Source of the DNA: Candidatus Latescibacterota bacterium
GTDB taxonomy: Bacteria; Latescibacterota; UBA2968; UBA8231
Assembly (NCBI GenBank): GCA_022826515.1
Contig: JAJDUT010000029.1
Coordinates: 1 to 64,000, forward strand
Length of the DNA: 64,000 nt
Reading direction: 5' to 3'
Position numbers and translations under genes: made by a program. Under the pieces are notes generated by a model. That model worked only from the letters and a program-made list of their open reading frames with translations, made no database searches and was not told where the DNA came from. Positions 8,499 through 17,008 of this stretch are shown here, in pieces. How positions within the stretch are numbered: position 1 is the first letter of the stretch; each line of letters begins with the position of its first letter.

Positions 8499-9549
8499 TG
8501 TGTGCGTTGGTCTCGCGCTGCTGATAGCGTCCGACATCCGCGCTGAGCAACGCCTGCACATCGGTGCCGATCCGCGCATCGAACTGCTCACCACGGTCCA
8601 GCTTCTCAGCCAGTATCGCTATCTGACGCCCTATCGGGTGGAATACGCGGACGATCTCGTCGCGCACTTTTCGCGCTATCCCCCCCAGCAGGCCGTGGCC
8701 TTTTTCCGCAGCCTGAGCTTGGACACCGGGTGGTCTGACGCCTACCCAACCGCCATGCTCTACCTGTCCGATCCACCCGAACTAGAACCAACTCAACCCA
8801 TTCCCCCCCATATCCATCGCGCCTTCCGCGGCGAGGAAAACTTCGCGCGCTTCGTCCACGCCTTGCGCAACTTTGCGCGCCAGACCCAATTCAACCTCTT
8901 CTTCACCCGCAGCCAAAAGCTCTATCAACTCCTCGAAGCACATCTCCGCGAAGAACTGGCCGATGCCGATCCCACCGGCCAAGTCGAAGCCTATTTCGGC
9001 ACCCGCCAACTCAGCTACCACCTAATCCTTAGCCCGCTCTTACACCACGGGGGATTTGGCCCGCACATCGGCCGCCACGGGGGGCCGTACGATGTCTATA
9101 CGCTGCTCGGTCCCACAGACGCTACGCGCGGCCTGCCCGAATACGGCCCCCGCGAGCAGCTTTTGCAGATTATATGGCACGAATTCAGCCACGCCTTCGT
9201 CAACCCCCTCAGCGAAGAGTACTATCCCATGCTGAGGCCCCATGCCGATCTATTCGCTCCGCTGGCTGAACAGATGGCCACCATCGGCTACACGCACTGG
9301 TTTGACTGCGCCAATGAACACCTCATCCGCGCCATCACCGCGCGCCTTGCTCACCACCACCTCGGCGCGGAAGCAGGCCGCCGGGCACTGCGCACAGAAT
9401 CCGCGCACGGCTTCCGCTATATCCACGCCGTAGCCCGCCGCCTCGAATCATACGAATCCCAGCGCGACCGCTACCCGACCTTTGCCGCCTTCTTCCCCCG
9501 CTTAATTTCCGTTTTTGCCGAGCTTACTCCCGAGGCTTTAGCGCACTAG
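8479..9549 (+). CDS. DUF4932-like secreted HExxH protein
   Basis: A signal peptide (GLALLIASDIRAEQ) precedes a domain that ends in a zinc-type motif, IIWHEFSHAFVNPLSEEYY, with a downstream EHLIRAITARL helix. This combination matches the DUF4932 family, inferred to be metallopeptidase-like. The start is uncertain: the frame is open to a TTG at 8425, while TTG 8479 (charged n-region) and GTG 8500 also give signal peptides. None has a good Shine-Dalgarno, and the hup terminator lies over this region. The 3' end overlaps the convergent aminotransferase by 12 bp. Confidence 0.72.
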   Translation: MRVGFCRVCVGLALLIASDIRAEQRLHIGADPRIELLTTVQLLSQYRYLTPYRVEYADDLVAHFSRYPPQQAVAFFRSLSLDTGWSDAYPTAMLYLSDPPELEPTQPIPPHIHRAFRGEENFARFVHALRNFARQTQFNLFFTRSQKLYQLLEAHLREELADADPTGQVEAYFGTRQLSYHLILSPLLHHGGFGPHIGRHGGPYDVYTLLGPTDATRGLPEYGPREQLLQIIWHEFSHAFVNPLSEEYYPMLRPHADLFAPLAEQMATIGYTHWFDCANEHLIRAITARLAHHHLGAEAGRRALRTESAHGFRYIHAVARRLESYESQRDRYPTFAAFFPRLISVFAELTPEALAH

Positions 9550-10869
9550 CCGCCGGAAGAGATCCTCTTGAGGCGGTACTTCGAGCAGTTCGTCCAACGT
9601 CCCGCGCTCTAGCCCTTCGGCAATAACGGCAAAACTCTCCCGCACCACGGCCGCGGTCTGCTCGACCTCGGCCTCGCCGTGGGCGCAATTGAACATGAAT
9701 CCCGTCGCCAAGATCACGCCGCGACGGGCGTTTTCCTGAATGAACAGCGTGTTGACCTTGGCAGCCGTCGCAGCATCCTCCGCGCCCAAGCGGATGCGCG
9801 GATGCGCCGCCACCCCCTCGCAGCTAGCGTCGAGTCCGACGGCAGCCGCGGCCGCGTCGATCTGCTCCTTGAAGAAGGTGCCGATGCGCTGGAAGTGGCC
9901 TACTGCGTCGCGGCGCTCTAACTCGCGCAAGGTCGCCAGCGAGGCTGCCACGCCGATGTTGTCGTCCCAATAGGCACTGGAGATAAACATCTGCTGAGCC
10001 GGGGCCATAAATTCCCGCTTGCCGACCACCGCGCCCATTGGATAGCCGTTGGAGATGGCCTTGGCAAAAACGGATATATCTGGCGTCACGCCCGTGTATT
10101 CCTGGGCACTGCCCAAGGCCACGCGAAACCCAGACGAGACCTCGTCGAAGATGAGCACCACTCCGTAGTGCGACGCCAATTCCCGCACCTTTTCCAAGTA
10201 GCCCGACGGCGGCTCGTCGGAGCGCATCGGCTCCATGATAATACAGGCCAACTCGCCAGCGTGCGCTTCGAGCAAAGCGGTGAGTTCATCGACATCGCCA
10301 TAGGTAAAAGGCATAGCCGTGCCCTCCAGACAGCGAGGCACGCCAATCGGCTCAATGCCATTGAAGAGATGAGAGGCCAGCCGCTCGGCTCCGATGTTGG
10401 CGGCCTGGTACCAATCGTGCCAGCCATGGTACCCGCAAAACAGCACCTTGTCGCGACCGGTGACCCCGCGCGCGATCCGCACCGCAATGGTGCAGGCCTC
10501 GCCCCCGCCTTTACAATAGCGCACCATTTCTGCCGAAGGTACGATCCGCACCAGTTCCTCGGCCAACTCTACGGCCGACTCTTGGACGATACTGTAGATG
10601 GTCCCCCGGTCAATCTGGGCGCGGACCGCGGCATCAACCACCTCGTCAGCATAGCCCAAGATCACTGGCCCTACGGCGCTGGTCCAATCGATGTATTCGT
10701 TGCCATCCACATCCCAGATGCGGCAGCCTTTGGCGCGCTCGGCGTAGATGGGGCTGACCCCGAGTGCGGCCCGGGTCGGCCGCCGACTGATGAGCTGGGT
10801 GGTGCCGGGGACGAGTGCTTTGGCGCGCTCGTAGATTTGCAATGAGTGGCGCACCGAGTGTTCTCGCAT
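9538..10869 (-). CDS. Class III aminotransferase, glutamate-1-semialdehyde aminomutase-like
   Basis: Fold-type I PLP enzyme of 443 residues. FDEVSSGFR supplies the cofactor Asp (about 242), and AKAISNGYPMGA supplies the Schiff-base Lys (about 270). The GSAM-like phosphate region reads GGGEACTIAVRIAR where true HemL has SGTEA, so this is a paralogue acting on some amine or amino acid, not necessarily the tetrapyrrole enzyme. AAGGAG lies 8 nt before the ATG. Neighbours give no pathway context; such stand-alone GSAM-like genes are frequent in catabolic regions of environmental bacteria. Confidence 0.88.
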   Translation of the reverse strand: MREHSVRHSLQIYERAKALVPGTTQLISRRPTRAALGVSPIYAERAKGCRIWDVDGNEYIDWTSAVGPVILGYADEVVDAAVRAQIDRGTIYSIVQESAVELAEELVRIVPSAEMVRYCKGGGEACTIAVRIARGVTGRDKVLFCGYHGWHDWYQAANIGAERLASHLFNGIEPIGVPRCLEGTAMPFTYGDVDELTALLEAHAGELACIIMEPMRSDEPPSGYLEKVRELASHYGVVLIFDEVSSGFRVALGSAQEYTGVTPDISVFAKAISNGYPMGAVVGKREFMAPAQQMFISSAYWDDNIGVAASLATLRELERRDAVGHFQRIGTFFKEQIDAAAAAVGLDASCEGVAAHPRIRLGAEDAATAAKVNTLFIQENARRGVILATGFMFNCAHGEAEVEQTAAVVRESFAVIAEGLERGTLDELLEVPPQEDLFRRLVR

Positions 10870-11021
10870 GACACAGGCTCCTTCTACCGCCCGCTGCGGA
10901 GCGGGTTCTCGCGTGAAAAAGGTGGCACTTTTCAGGGGTAGGGGTGTTAGATAATTTGACAGCCCATTGAAGCCCCTCTTTTTTGCCCATCTAACCTCAT
11001 ACCTCTAAACGGAGCTTCATC

Positions 11022-11624
11022 ATGCAACGCGCCTTGCCTCTCTTCGGCCTCTTACTAGCGCTGCCGCTGACCGCCCACGCCTTTGATGGAAAACGCGAGG
11101 GGTTTATGTTCGGTTTGGGCCTTGGGCCGAGCTATCAGTCCATCGAGCAAGAGTGGCTCATCGACGGTAAACCTTCGCGGCGCAAGAACAGCGACTCTGC
11201 ATTCGGGATGGCCCTCCAGCTCGGCTACGGCCTCACTGACCACCTCGTCTTAGGCTGGGTCTTGGACTTAGGCAACGACACCAACGACGACGAGACCAAG
11301 CTCCTCGGCAAAGCGGTCGCCAAGGGCAACACCCACTTTGAGATCGACGGCTTTAGCGCAACCTATTTCTTCAAAAAACGCGCCCCATCGCCTTTTGTCG
11401 AAGCCGTCATCGGCACCGCTCGCTGGGACGACGGCGGCGACAACGTCCTCGATGGCCTCGGACTGGCCGGCAGTATAGGCTACGAGGTGCGCAAGAACTG
11501 GATGGTCAAAGGCACCGTCGGCTGGGGCGCGCCAAGCGCCGAGGCTACGATCGGCGATCAAGCGATCAAAGCCGAGGTCACGGGCTTGGTCATCGCCTTC
11601 AACGCCAGCTATCTCTGGTACTGA
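11022..11624 (+). CDS. Small outer-membrane beta-barrel protein
   Basis: Signal peptide of about 20 residues ending TAHAF, followed by alternating amphipathic strands rich in Gly and aromatic residues (FMFGLGLGPSYQSI, HFEIDGFSATYFF). The terminal FNASYLWY is an aromatic end typical of BAM-inserted barrels. About 180 mature residues is the size of an 8-strand OmpX/OmpW-like barrel. GGAG lies 9 nt before the ATG. It sits convergent with the following aldolase gene and has no operon partner. Specific function unknown. Confidence 0.7.
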   Translation: MQRALPLFGLLLALPLTAHAFDGKREGFMFGLGLGPSYQSIEQEWLIDGKPSRRKNSDSAFGMALQLGYGLTDHLVLGWVLDLGNDTNDDETKLLGKAVAKGNTHFEIDGFSATYFFKKRAPSPFVEAVIGTARWDDGGDNVLDGLGLAGSIGYEVRKNWMVKGTVGWGAPSAEATIGDQAIKAEVTGLVIAFNASYLWY

Positions 11625-11630
11625 ACAGGC

Positions 11631-12623
11631 TCACTCCTGCTCTTTCATCTGGTCGTAGAACTGGACGATCTTGCCCCGGTCTTCAGAGGCGTTAAAAGCC
11701 ATGCCGGATCGTGGATGCTCGTTGAGCAAGCCGGTAATCATGTAGGGATAGTCATAGCCCCACAGCAACTGAGAGCGCAGCGACTCCACATGCTCCTCAA
11801 TGCACTTGAGCACTGGGCGCAAGCGGAATTTCGGGTTGTGCAAAAAGCCCAACAAAAGCTCCATCTGGCAATTGCCCGCGCCGCGGCCCAAGCCAGCAAA
11901 ACTCGCGTCCGCGCAATTGGCCCCCAGCACTACGGCTTCGATGGTATTGGCAAAGGCCAGTTGCCGATTGTTGTGGGCGTGGATTCCAACCTCGATCGGG
12001 GTCCCCTCACAGTATTCGAAAAACATGTTGCACAGTGCGCGGATCTGCTCGCTGTAGAGCGAGCCAAAGCTATCGACCACGTACACAGCCCCCACGTCCG
12101 AATGCACCAGCATCTCCAGCGCACTCTTAACCTCGGACTCTGGCACAGTAGAAACGGCCATTAGGTTTAAGGTCGTCTCATAGCCCTTGTCATGGGCGTC
12201 CTTGACCATGTCCAATGCCAGCGGCATCTGGTGGATGTAGGTGGCCACGCGGATCATGTCCAACACGCTTTCAGACGCCGGCAGGATGTCCGTCTTGTAA
12301 TCACTCTTTTCGGCGTCGGCCATGGCCGCCAACTTCAGCGAGGTGTTGTTGTCGCCGACAATGCGGCGGACGTCCTCCTCGCGGCAGTGCTTCCACGCTC
12401 CAAACTCGCTGGGCGGGAACTGCTCCCGCGAGTTGATGTAGCCGATCTCCATGTAGTCAATTCCGGCCTCGACGCAGGCCTCATACACGCTTCTGACTAC
12501 GTCGTCAGCAAACTGGTGGTCGTTCATCAGGCCGCCATCGCGGATTGTGACATCGACGACCTTGATTTCCTCCCGGTACCCAAGCCAATTGTCGGCCCAA
12601 GTCGCGCGGTTTTCCTCGCTCAT
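11631..12623 (-). CDS. HMGL/DRE-TIM aldolase-like protein
   Basis: TIM-barrel of the DRE-TIM metallolyase group: VVDVTIRDGGLMND carries the metal/base Asp-Arg at strand 1, and GIHAHNNRQLAFAN carries the His-x-His metal ligands near strand 7. GLGRGAGNCQMELLLGFL resembles the C-terminal part of 4-hydroxy-2-oxovalerate aldolases and related aldolase-catalytic-domain proteins. The DRDG-type start and HAHNN motif are intact, so catalysis is likely. Substrate unknown. It is a single minus-strand gene of 330 residues with no recognisable pathway partner; an enolase-superfamily gene lies upstream, about 150 bp away. Confidence 0.82.
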   Translation of the reverse strand: MSEENRATWADNWLGYREEIKVVDVTIRDGGLMNDHQFADDVVRSVYEACVEAGIDYMEIGYINSREQFPPSEFGAWKHCREEDVRRIVGDNNTSLKLAAMADAEKSDYKTDILPASESVLDMIRVATYIHQMPLALDMVKDAHDKGYETTLNLMAVSTVPESEVKSALEMLVHSDVGAVYVVDSFGSLYSEQIRALCNMFFEYCEGTPIEVGIHAHNNRQLAFANTIEAVVLGANCADASFAGLGRGAGNCQMELLLGFLHNPKFRLRPVLKCIEEHVESLRSQLLWGYDYPYMITGLLNEHPRSGMAFNASEDRGKIVQFYDQMKEQE

Positions 12624-12728
12624 TTTTCACTCCTGTTTATGTGTAACTCAAGTATTGACGAAAGGATATATACTGCGGCACAACCGGCAAAAGGTCAAAC
12701 CCCAGCGATTGGTGTGCGGCGGCAACGT

Positions 12729-12759
12729 ATCCGCAGATGAACGCAGATGAGCGCAGAGG
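12729..12759 (+). repeat. CCGCAGATGAACGCAGATG repeat, copy A
   Basis: Three near-identical units of CGCAGATGA/CGCAGAGG follow one another. The same series occurs in the opposite orientation at 39410-39441. This is a dispersed intergenic repeat type. Confidence 0.6.
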
Positions 12760-12776
12760 TGGGATGCGACGGGCGC

Positions 12777-13853
12777 TCAGGCTGTCGCCACCGTCAGGGT
12801 GTGCAGCTTGTCCGCGTCGATTTCCACGCCCAAACCCGGCCCCTCAAACGGATACAAGTAGCTGCCCTCAGCCCGCACCCTTTCCACGGCCGGCGACGTC
12901 GTGTACAGCACCGGCCCCATTGGGTCGCAGGGTAAGTTGGTGTTGGGCATGGCGATGCCAACGCTGACCTGCGCCGACACCCCCAGCGTCGATTCTTGGT
13001 CCGTGCCGATCAAGCAGCGGAACCCAGCCGCCTCCGCTAGAGCGAAAAGCCGGCGGATATGGGTCGGGCCGCCGCAGACGCAAGCGACGTTAAAGGCCGT
13101 GCAGGCCCTTTTTTCGATAGCTTCCATGCCCAGCTCTAGGCTGTTGATGTGCCAGCTCACCGGCAGGTCAACGCGCCGTACAAATTCGGCTGAGACCCGC
13201 AGACTGCGCGAGGGCTGCTCAAAGTGATAGGGCGCGTGGTGGCGGAGGACATCGGCGTAGCGGATGGCCGTCTCCCACTCGCTGAAGCGCCCGGAAAAGT
13301 CGATGGACTTGAGCTTGAGCCGGTCGTCAAAGCGGCGTTTGGCCTCGTCTAAGAAGCGGTCGTCGAGCGCGCTATCACCCGACACGTAGTAGCGGAACAG
13401 GTGATGGCCCAAGTCGAGCAGCCGCTGGAGATAGCTCAGCGTGCGCTCAAAGTCCTCTTTTACCTGCCAGCCAAAGATCGGATAGCAGCAATAGAGCTTC
13501 TCCCGCATCTTGCCGCCCAAAAGCTGATAGGCCGGCACTCCTTGGGCCTTGCCGTGGAGATCGTAAAGTGCCAAGTCAATCGCCGAGGCGAGGTGGAGAT
13601 TGGTCACTGAGCTGTTAAAGGCGTGGCCGCGCAACAGCTCGTTGATCTCGGTAATAGCCCCGGCGTCCCGCCCCACCAACAGCTCGTTGTACTGCCGGGC
13701 AATGGCCGCCAAATCCTCGGCGCGGCTGTCGGACGCTTCGCCCCAGCCGACCGGACCGTCATCGACAAAGACCTTGACCAGCACGTGCCCGGAGATGTGG
13801 CCGTAGTAGCGCGGAGTCTCTATCTGAATGGTTTCTACTTTGGTGATTTTCAC
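12777..13853 (-). CDS. Enolase-superfamily (mandelate racemase-like) protein with altered active site
   Basis: N-terminal capping domain (VETIQIETPRYYGH...GWGEASDSR) and a C-terminal barrel with FEQPSRSLR and GTDQESTLG mark the mandelate racemase/muconate lactonising family. Metal ligand 1 is probably the Asp in SIDFSGRFS and ligand 2 the Glu in FEQP. The usual third ligand (DES-type) position reads SWHINS, and the usual KxK acid/base motif reads FRYY. It may use a different chemistry or be a degenerate member. The GTG start overlaps the TGA of a gene remnant lying upstream. Function unassigned. Confidence 0.75.
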   Translation of the reverse strand: MKITKVETIQIETPRYYGHISGHVLVKVFVDDGPVGWGEASDSRAEDLAAIARQYNELLVGRDAGAITEINELLRGHAFNSSVTNLHLASAIDLALYDLHGKAQGVPAYQLLGGKMREKLYCCYPIFGWQVKEDFERTLSYLQRLLDLGHHLFRYYVSGDSALDDRFLDEAKRRFDDRLKLKSIDFSGRFSEWETAIRYADVLRHHAPYHFEQPSRSLRVSAEFVRRVDLPVSWHINSLELGMEAIEKRACTAFNVACVCGGPTHIRRLFALAEAAGFRCLIGTDQESTLGVSAQVSVGIAMPNTNLPCDPMGPVLYTTSPAVERVRAEGSYLYPFEGPGLGVEIDADKLHTLTVATA

Positions 13854-13945
13854 GCTTTGCTCCTTTGCAAGCGGCTCAACGCCGCGAGTAGATCGTCGAT
13901 TTCGGCCTCAAGTAAGGAAAAGGCGCTGCTGACGCGCAAGCCCTC
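13850..13945 (-). pseudogene. 3' remnant resembling a class V aminotransferase C-terminus (element copy 1)
   Basis: A 31-codon open end with no start reads EGLRVSSAFSLLEAEIDDLL followed by AALSRLQRSKA. Its TGA overlaps the GTG of the next gene (GTGA). The EAEIDDLLAAL pattern is what class V aminotransferases show at the C-terminus. Similar sequence occurs at 23955-24047 and 21611-21680. It is probably the end of a lost upstream operon gene that still carries the Shine-Dalgarno (CAAAGGAG) of its former neighbour. Confidence 0.5.
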
Positions 13946-13954
13946 TCACCCCCA

Positions 13955-15448
13955 TCAATACACCATCTCCCGGTAGCTCTGCGCGATCTTCTCGAGCGCC
14001 ACGACGTATGCCGCAGTGCGCAGGTCGTGCACCTTGTCATGGCTCAACAACACCTCGCGCAGCTCGTTGTACGCCTGCCGCATAGTGTCGTCCAAGCCAG
14101 ATCGCACCAGGTCCAACTCATCGGCTCCGCGCACCAAGTCGTGCCGCTGGGTTTCGGGCAGGGGTTTGCCGACCGCCGTCTCAATGGCCTCGACGATGCG
14201 CTGTCCACGCAACTCGTCGATGCGCCGGTCCATGCGGCCGAAGCGGATGTGGGACAAGTTCTTGATCCATTCGAAATAGGAGACTATCACACCCCCTGCA
14301 TTCAGGTAAGCGTCCGGAATCACCACCTTGCCGCGATCGCGCAGGATTTCGTCTGCCTCGAAAGTAATCGGACCGTTGGCGGCCTCGGCGATCAGCGGTG
14401 CCTCGATGCGCGCGGCGTTTTCAACGGTGATCACCGCTTCGACGGCTGCGGGGATCAGGATGTCGCAGTCTGCTTCCAGCAAAAAGCGGCCGTCCTCCAC
14501 GAACTCGGAGTTCCGAAAGCCCCGGCCACCGCCCTTTTCGCGGCGATAGGTGGCGAGTTCCTCGATGTCTAGCCCGTCCTCACACGTCACGGCCCCCTCG
14601 CGCTCAATAACAGCGACCACCCTGACGCCATCCTCTTCAGACAGGAACTTCGCGGCGTGGTATCCGACGTTGCCCAAGCCCTGGATGATTACGCGCTTGC
14701 CCTCTAAGTCTCCATCCATCCCGGCCCTCTGCACGTCTTCGGGATGGCGAAAGAATTCTCTGAGGGCGTACTGCACCCCGCGCCCCGTCGCCTCGTTGCG
14801 GCCGCGGATGCCGCTCATGTGTACGGGTTTGCCGGTGACACAGGCGACGGCGTTGATGTCGTTGGGATACAGGGTCCGGTAGGCATCTGCGATCCATCCC
14901 ATCTCGCGCGCGCCCGTACCCATATCGGGAGCCGGCACGTTGAGGCTGGGACTGATGTAGCCTTTCTTCGCCAGCTCCATCGTGAAATTGCGCGTGATCA
15001 GCTCGAGCTCGGCCGCGTCGTAGTCGCGCGGGTCAATCTGTAGGGCTCCCTTAGAGCCTCCGTACGGGACGTCGACGATGGCGCACTTGTAGGTCATCAG
15101 GGCAGCCAGGGCCTCCACCTCGTCCTGATCGGCGATTGGCGCGTAGCGGATGCCGCCTTTTACCGGCAGGAAGTGCTCGCTGTGGACGGCGCGCCAACCG
15201 GTGAAGACCCGAAACTCGCCCCGTATGTGAACGGGGAAGCTGACTTGGAACACGGAGTTGCACGTCCTGATCTGGTCGGCGAGTCCCGGCTCGAGCTCCA
15301 TCGCGGCGACCGCCGCCTCGAACATCCGGTCGACGCTGTCCTTGAACGAATTCTTCTGCTCTTTCAAAATGGACCTCACAGCACCCCTTTTTTGTCCATG
15401 TTCTCCAACCCCTATTCTTCGATAATAGCCAGAGTTAGGTTTCTCCAT
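13955..15448 (-). CDS. gdhA: Glu/Leu/Phe/Val-type glutamate dehydrogenase
   Basis: Oxidative deamination of glutamate, or the reverse. The substrate-binding domain has VKGGIRYAP and the catalytic Lys region ALMTYKCAIVDVPYGGSKG, then VPAPDMGTGAREM. The Rossmann domain has VIIQGLGNVGYHAAKFL, and EAANGPITFEAD follows. At 497 residues it is longer than the usual ~420 because of an N-terminal extension; an internal start near MFEAAVAAMELEPGL (about residue 43) is possible. No operon partner on this strand except the remnant and enolase-superfamily gene downstream. Cofactor preference cannot be told safely from the sequence. Confidence 0.92.
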   Translation of the reverse strand: MEKPNSGYYRRIGVGEHGQKRGAVRSILKEQKNSFKDSVDRMFEAAVAAMELEPGLADQIRTCNSVFQVSFPVHIRGEFRVFTGWRAVHSEHFLPVKGGIRYAPIADQDEVEALAALMTYKCAIVDVPYGGSKGALQIDPRDYDAAELELITRNFTMELAKKGYISPSLNVPAPDMGTGAREMGWIADAYRTLYPNDINAVACVTGKPVHMSGIRGRNEATGRGVQYALREFFRHPEDVQRAGMDGDLEGKRVIIQGLGNVGYHAAKFLSEEDGVRVVAVIEREGAVTCEDGLDIEELATYRREKGGGRGFRNSEFVEDGRFLLEADCDILIPAAVEAVITVENAARIEAPLIAEAANGPITFEADEILRDRGKVVIPDAYLNAGGVIVSYFEWIKNLSHIRFGRMDRRIDELRGQRIVEAIETAVGKPLPETQRHDLVRGADELDLVRSGLDDTMRQAYNELREVLLSHDKVHDLRTAAYVVALEKIAQSYREMVY

Positions 15449-15514
15449 GCCGCGTAATATATGGGGGTCGCGCTGCTCCAGACAAACTGATTGGCATCAA
15501 GCGCAACAGGGATA

Positions 15515-16807
15515 TCACGGCCCGGTGTGTATAATCCTCACATCGCGTTGCGGGAATGGGATTTCGATAGCATTCTCTTTTAGTACATCCCAGATCATAA
15601 GAAGCAGATCCGCACCGACCCGGTTTTCCCCATCATCAATCCCGAGCATCCAAAACTCGACTAGAATATTGACCCCCGAATCACCGAAGCTGCTGATCTC
15701 CGCGTCTGGTCGCTCCTCAATGGGCAACTCAGGTCCAGACAGCACCTTCGGATGACTGGCAACAACCTCCCTCACCAACCGTAGCATGGTATGGAGATCC
15801 GTCTTGTAAGCCACTGAGAACTCAAGTGAGTAGCGCTGTTTTTGGTTGTTGTGCGTCCAGTTGACAAACGGCAATGTAATGAACTGTTCGTTTGGAACTA
15901 TGACGTCCTTGCCATCAAAAGTCTCCAACGTTGCCGACCGCATATTCAGTTCGCGGAGTGTCCCGGAACGTCCGTCGTCGAATTCAATGTAGTCGCCGGG
16001 CGTGATCGAGCGGTCAAAGAGGATAATCAATCCAGAAACGAAATTCGCAGCGATCTTTTGCAGGCCGAATCCAAGGCCGACGCCGAGTGCGCCGCCAAAG
16101 ACCGCGAGAGCAGTGAGATTGATGCCCATCGCCCCAAGAAGCAACAGGAAAATGCTGACATACAAGCCAATCTGGAACAGCTTGATGATCATCTCGCGCG
16201 TGCCGACATCCAGCGCGTGGCGGTTGCGGATAGCTTCTTTGCCAAACGTGTTTAAGATGCTACCAAGCCAAAACAGCACACCACCAGCAACAAAGGTACG
16301 TCCGAGCGAAAGTAGAGAAATGCGGATGGTGCCAACATCAAGGGAAACTGCATCTAGCCACGCACTGACTTCATCGAGCCAACCGAAGACGCGGAGCATT
16401 GCCAAGGGGATCACGATCCATGTGAATAGACCGGAGACAAGGGAATTGCCGACAAAATCTGAGATGATGCGATAGAGGAATACCACGACCACGACGCTTT
16501 GGGCAATCCGGACTAGCCAACTCTGGCCCACGGAAGCGACGCAGACCTCAATCGCGACGCCCAGCAGCAGTATATTCAGCGCGGGAGAGACCAGATTGCG
16601 CGTCCGGTAGAGCATTGTACGCAGGTAGAGCAGCGGTCCGGCGTTTGGTTCAGTCTCGAATACGCGGACCCGGCTTCGGATTACTAGGCCGATCAAAAGC
16701 GCAATGAGGACTGCGGCGACTTGTACTTCGAGTCCTGGGAGCAATGTCGAGGCACTGACTGTCCGCCAGAATTGTTGCGCGGTGCCGAGAAACTCTTCGA
16801 TGGTCAT
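15515..16807 (-). CDS. MscS-family mechanosensitive channel
   Basis: Several N-terminal transmembrane helices precede the MscS core: GGALGVGLGFGLQKIAANFVSGLIILFDR is the pore helix and following segment, PGDYIEFDDGRSGTLRELNMRSATLETFDGKDVIVPNE is the beta domain, and an alpha/beta tail follows. It releases solutes on hypo-osmotic shock at the inner membrane. At 430 residues it is larger than E. coli MscS because of extra N-terminal helices. It is the third minus-strand gene after an outer-membrane protein and a second channel-like protein, with a 200-bp gap containing a strong hairpin before it. Confidence 0.9.
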   Translation of the reverse strand: MTIEEFLGTAQQFWRTVSASTLLPGLEVQVAAVLIALLIGLVIRSRVRVFETEPNAGPLLYLRTMLYRTRNLVSPALNILLLGVAIEVCVASVGQSWLVRIAQSVVVVVFLYRIISDFVGNSLVSGLFTWIVIPLAMLRVFGWLDEVSAWLDAVSLDVGTIRISLLSLGRTFVAGGVLFWLGSILNTFGKEAIRNRHALDVGTREMIIKLFQIGLYVSIFLLLLGAMGINLTALAVFGGALGVGLGFGLQKIAANFVSGLIILFDRSITPGDYIEFDDGRSGTLRELNMRSATLETFDGKDVIVPNEQFITLPFVNWTHNNQKQRYSLEFSVAYKTDLHTMLRLVREVVASHPKVLSGPELPIEERPDAEISSFGDSGVNILVEFWMLGIDDGENRVGADLLLMIWDVLKENAIEIPFPQRDVRIIHTGP

Positions 16808-16888
16808 GTCTTACGAAAATCCCTTCCGCCGATGAGTGTTAAAATGCTGTCTCAAGGACTCTATTGGCCTATCATCCGAACATAGATC

Positions 16889-16931
16889 GGCGGGGCCACC
16901 CATTCTCCCCGTACATAAGGGTGGCCCCGCC
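16889..16931. repeat. 13-bp perfect G+C-rich inverted repeat
   Basis: GGCGGGGCCACCC (16889-16901) and its exact reverse complement (16919-16931) enclose 17 nt. It lies between two minus-strand envelope genes. No T-tract follows on the minus strand, so it could be a REP-type element, mRNA processing site or factor-assisted terminator. Confidence 0.55.
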
Positions 16932-17008
16932 TCGGTGGAGCCATCCTCTCCTCGCCTCGATCGGTAGCTCCGCCTTGTCCACCAACTTCTATATTTCGGC
17001 AGCCTTTT

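Noticed and set aside
9538..10869. hemL (true glutamate-1-semialdehyde aminomutase)
   Set aside because: The phosphate-binding segment departs from HemL (GGGEAC instead of SGTEA) and no tetrapyrrole genes are near; called a paralogue instead.
12729..12759. Possible CRISPR or minisatellite
   Set aside because: Only three short units without spacers; treated as a dispersed intergenic repeat.
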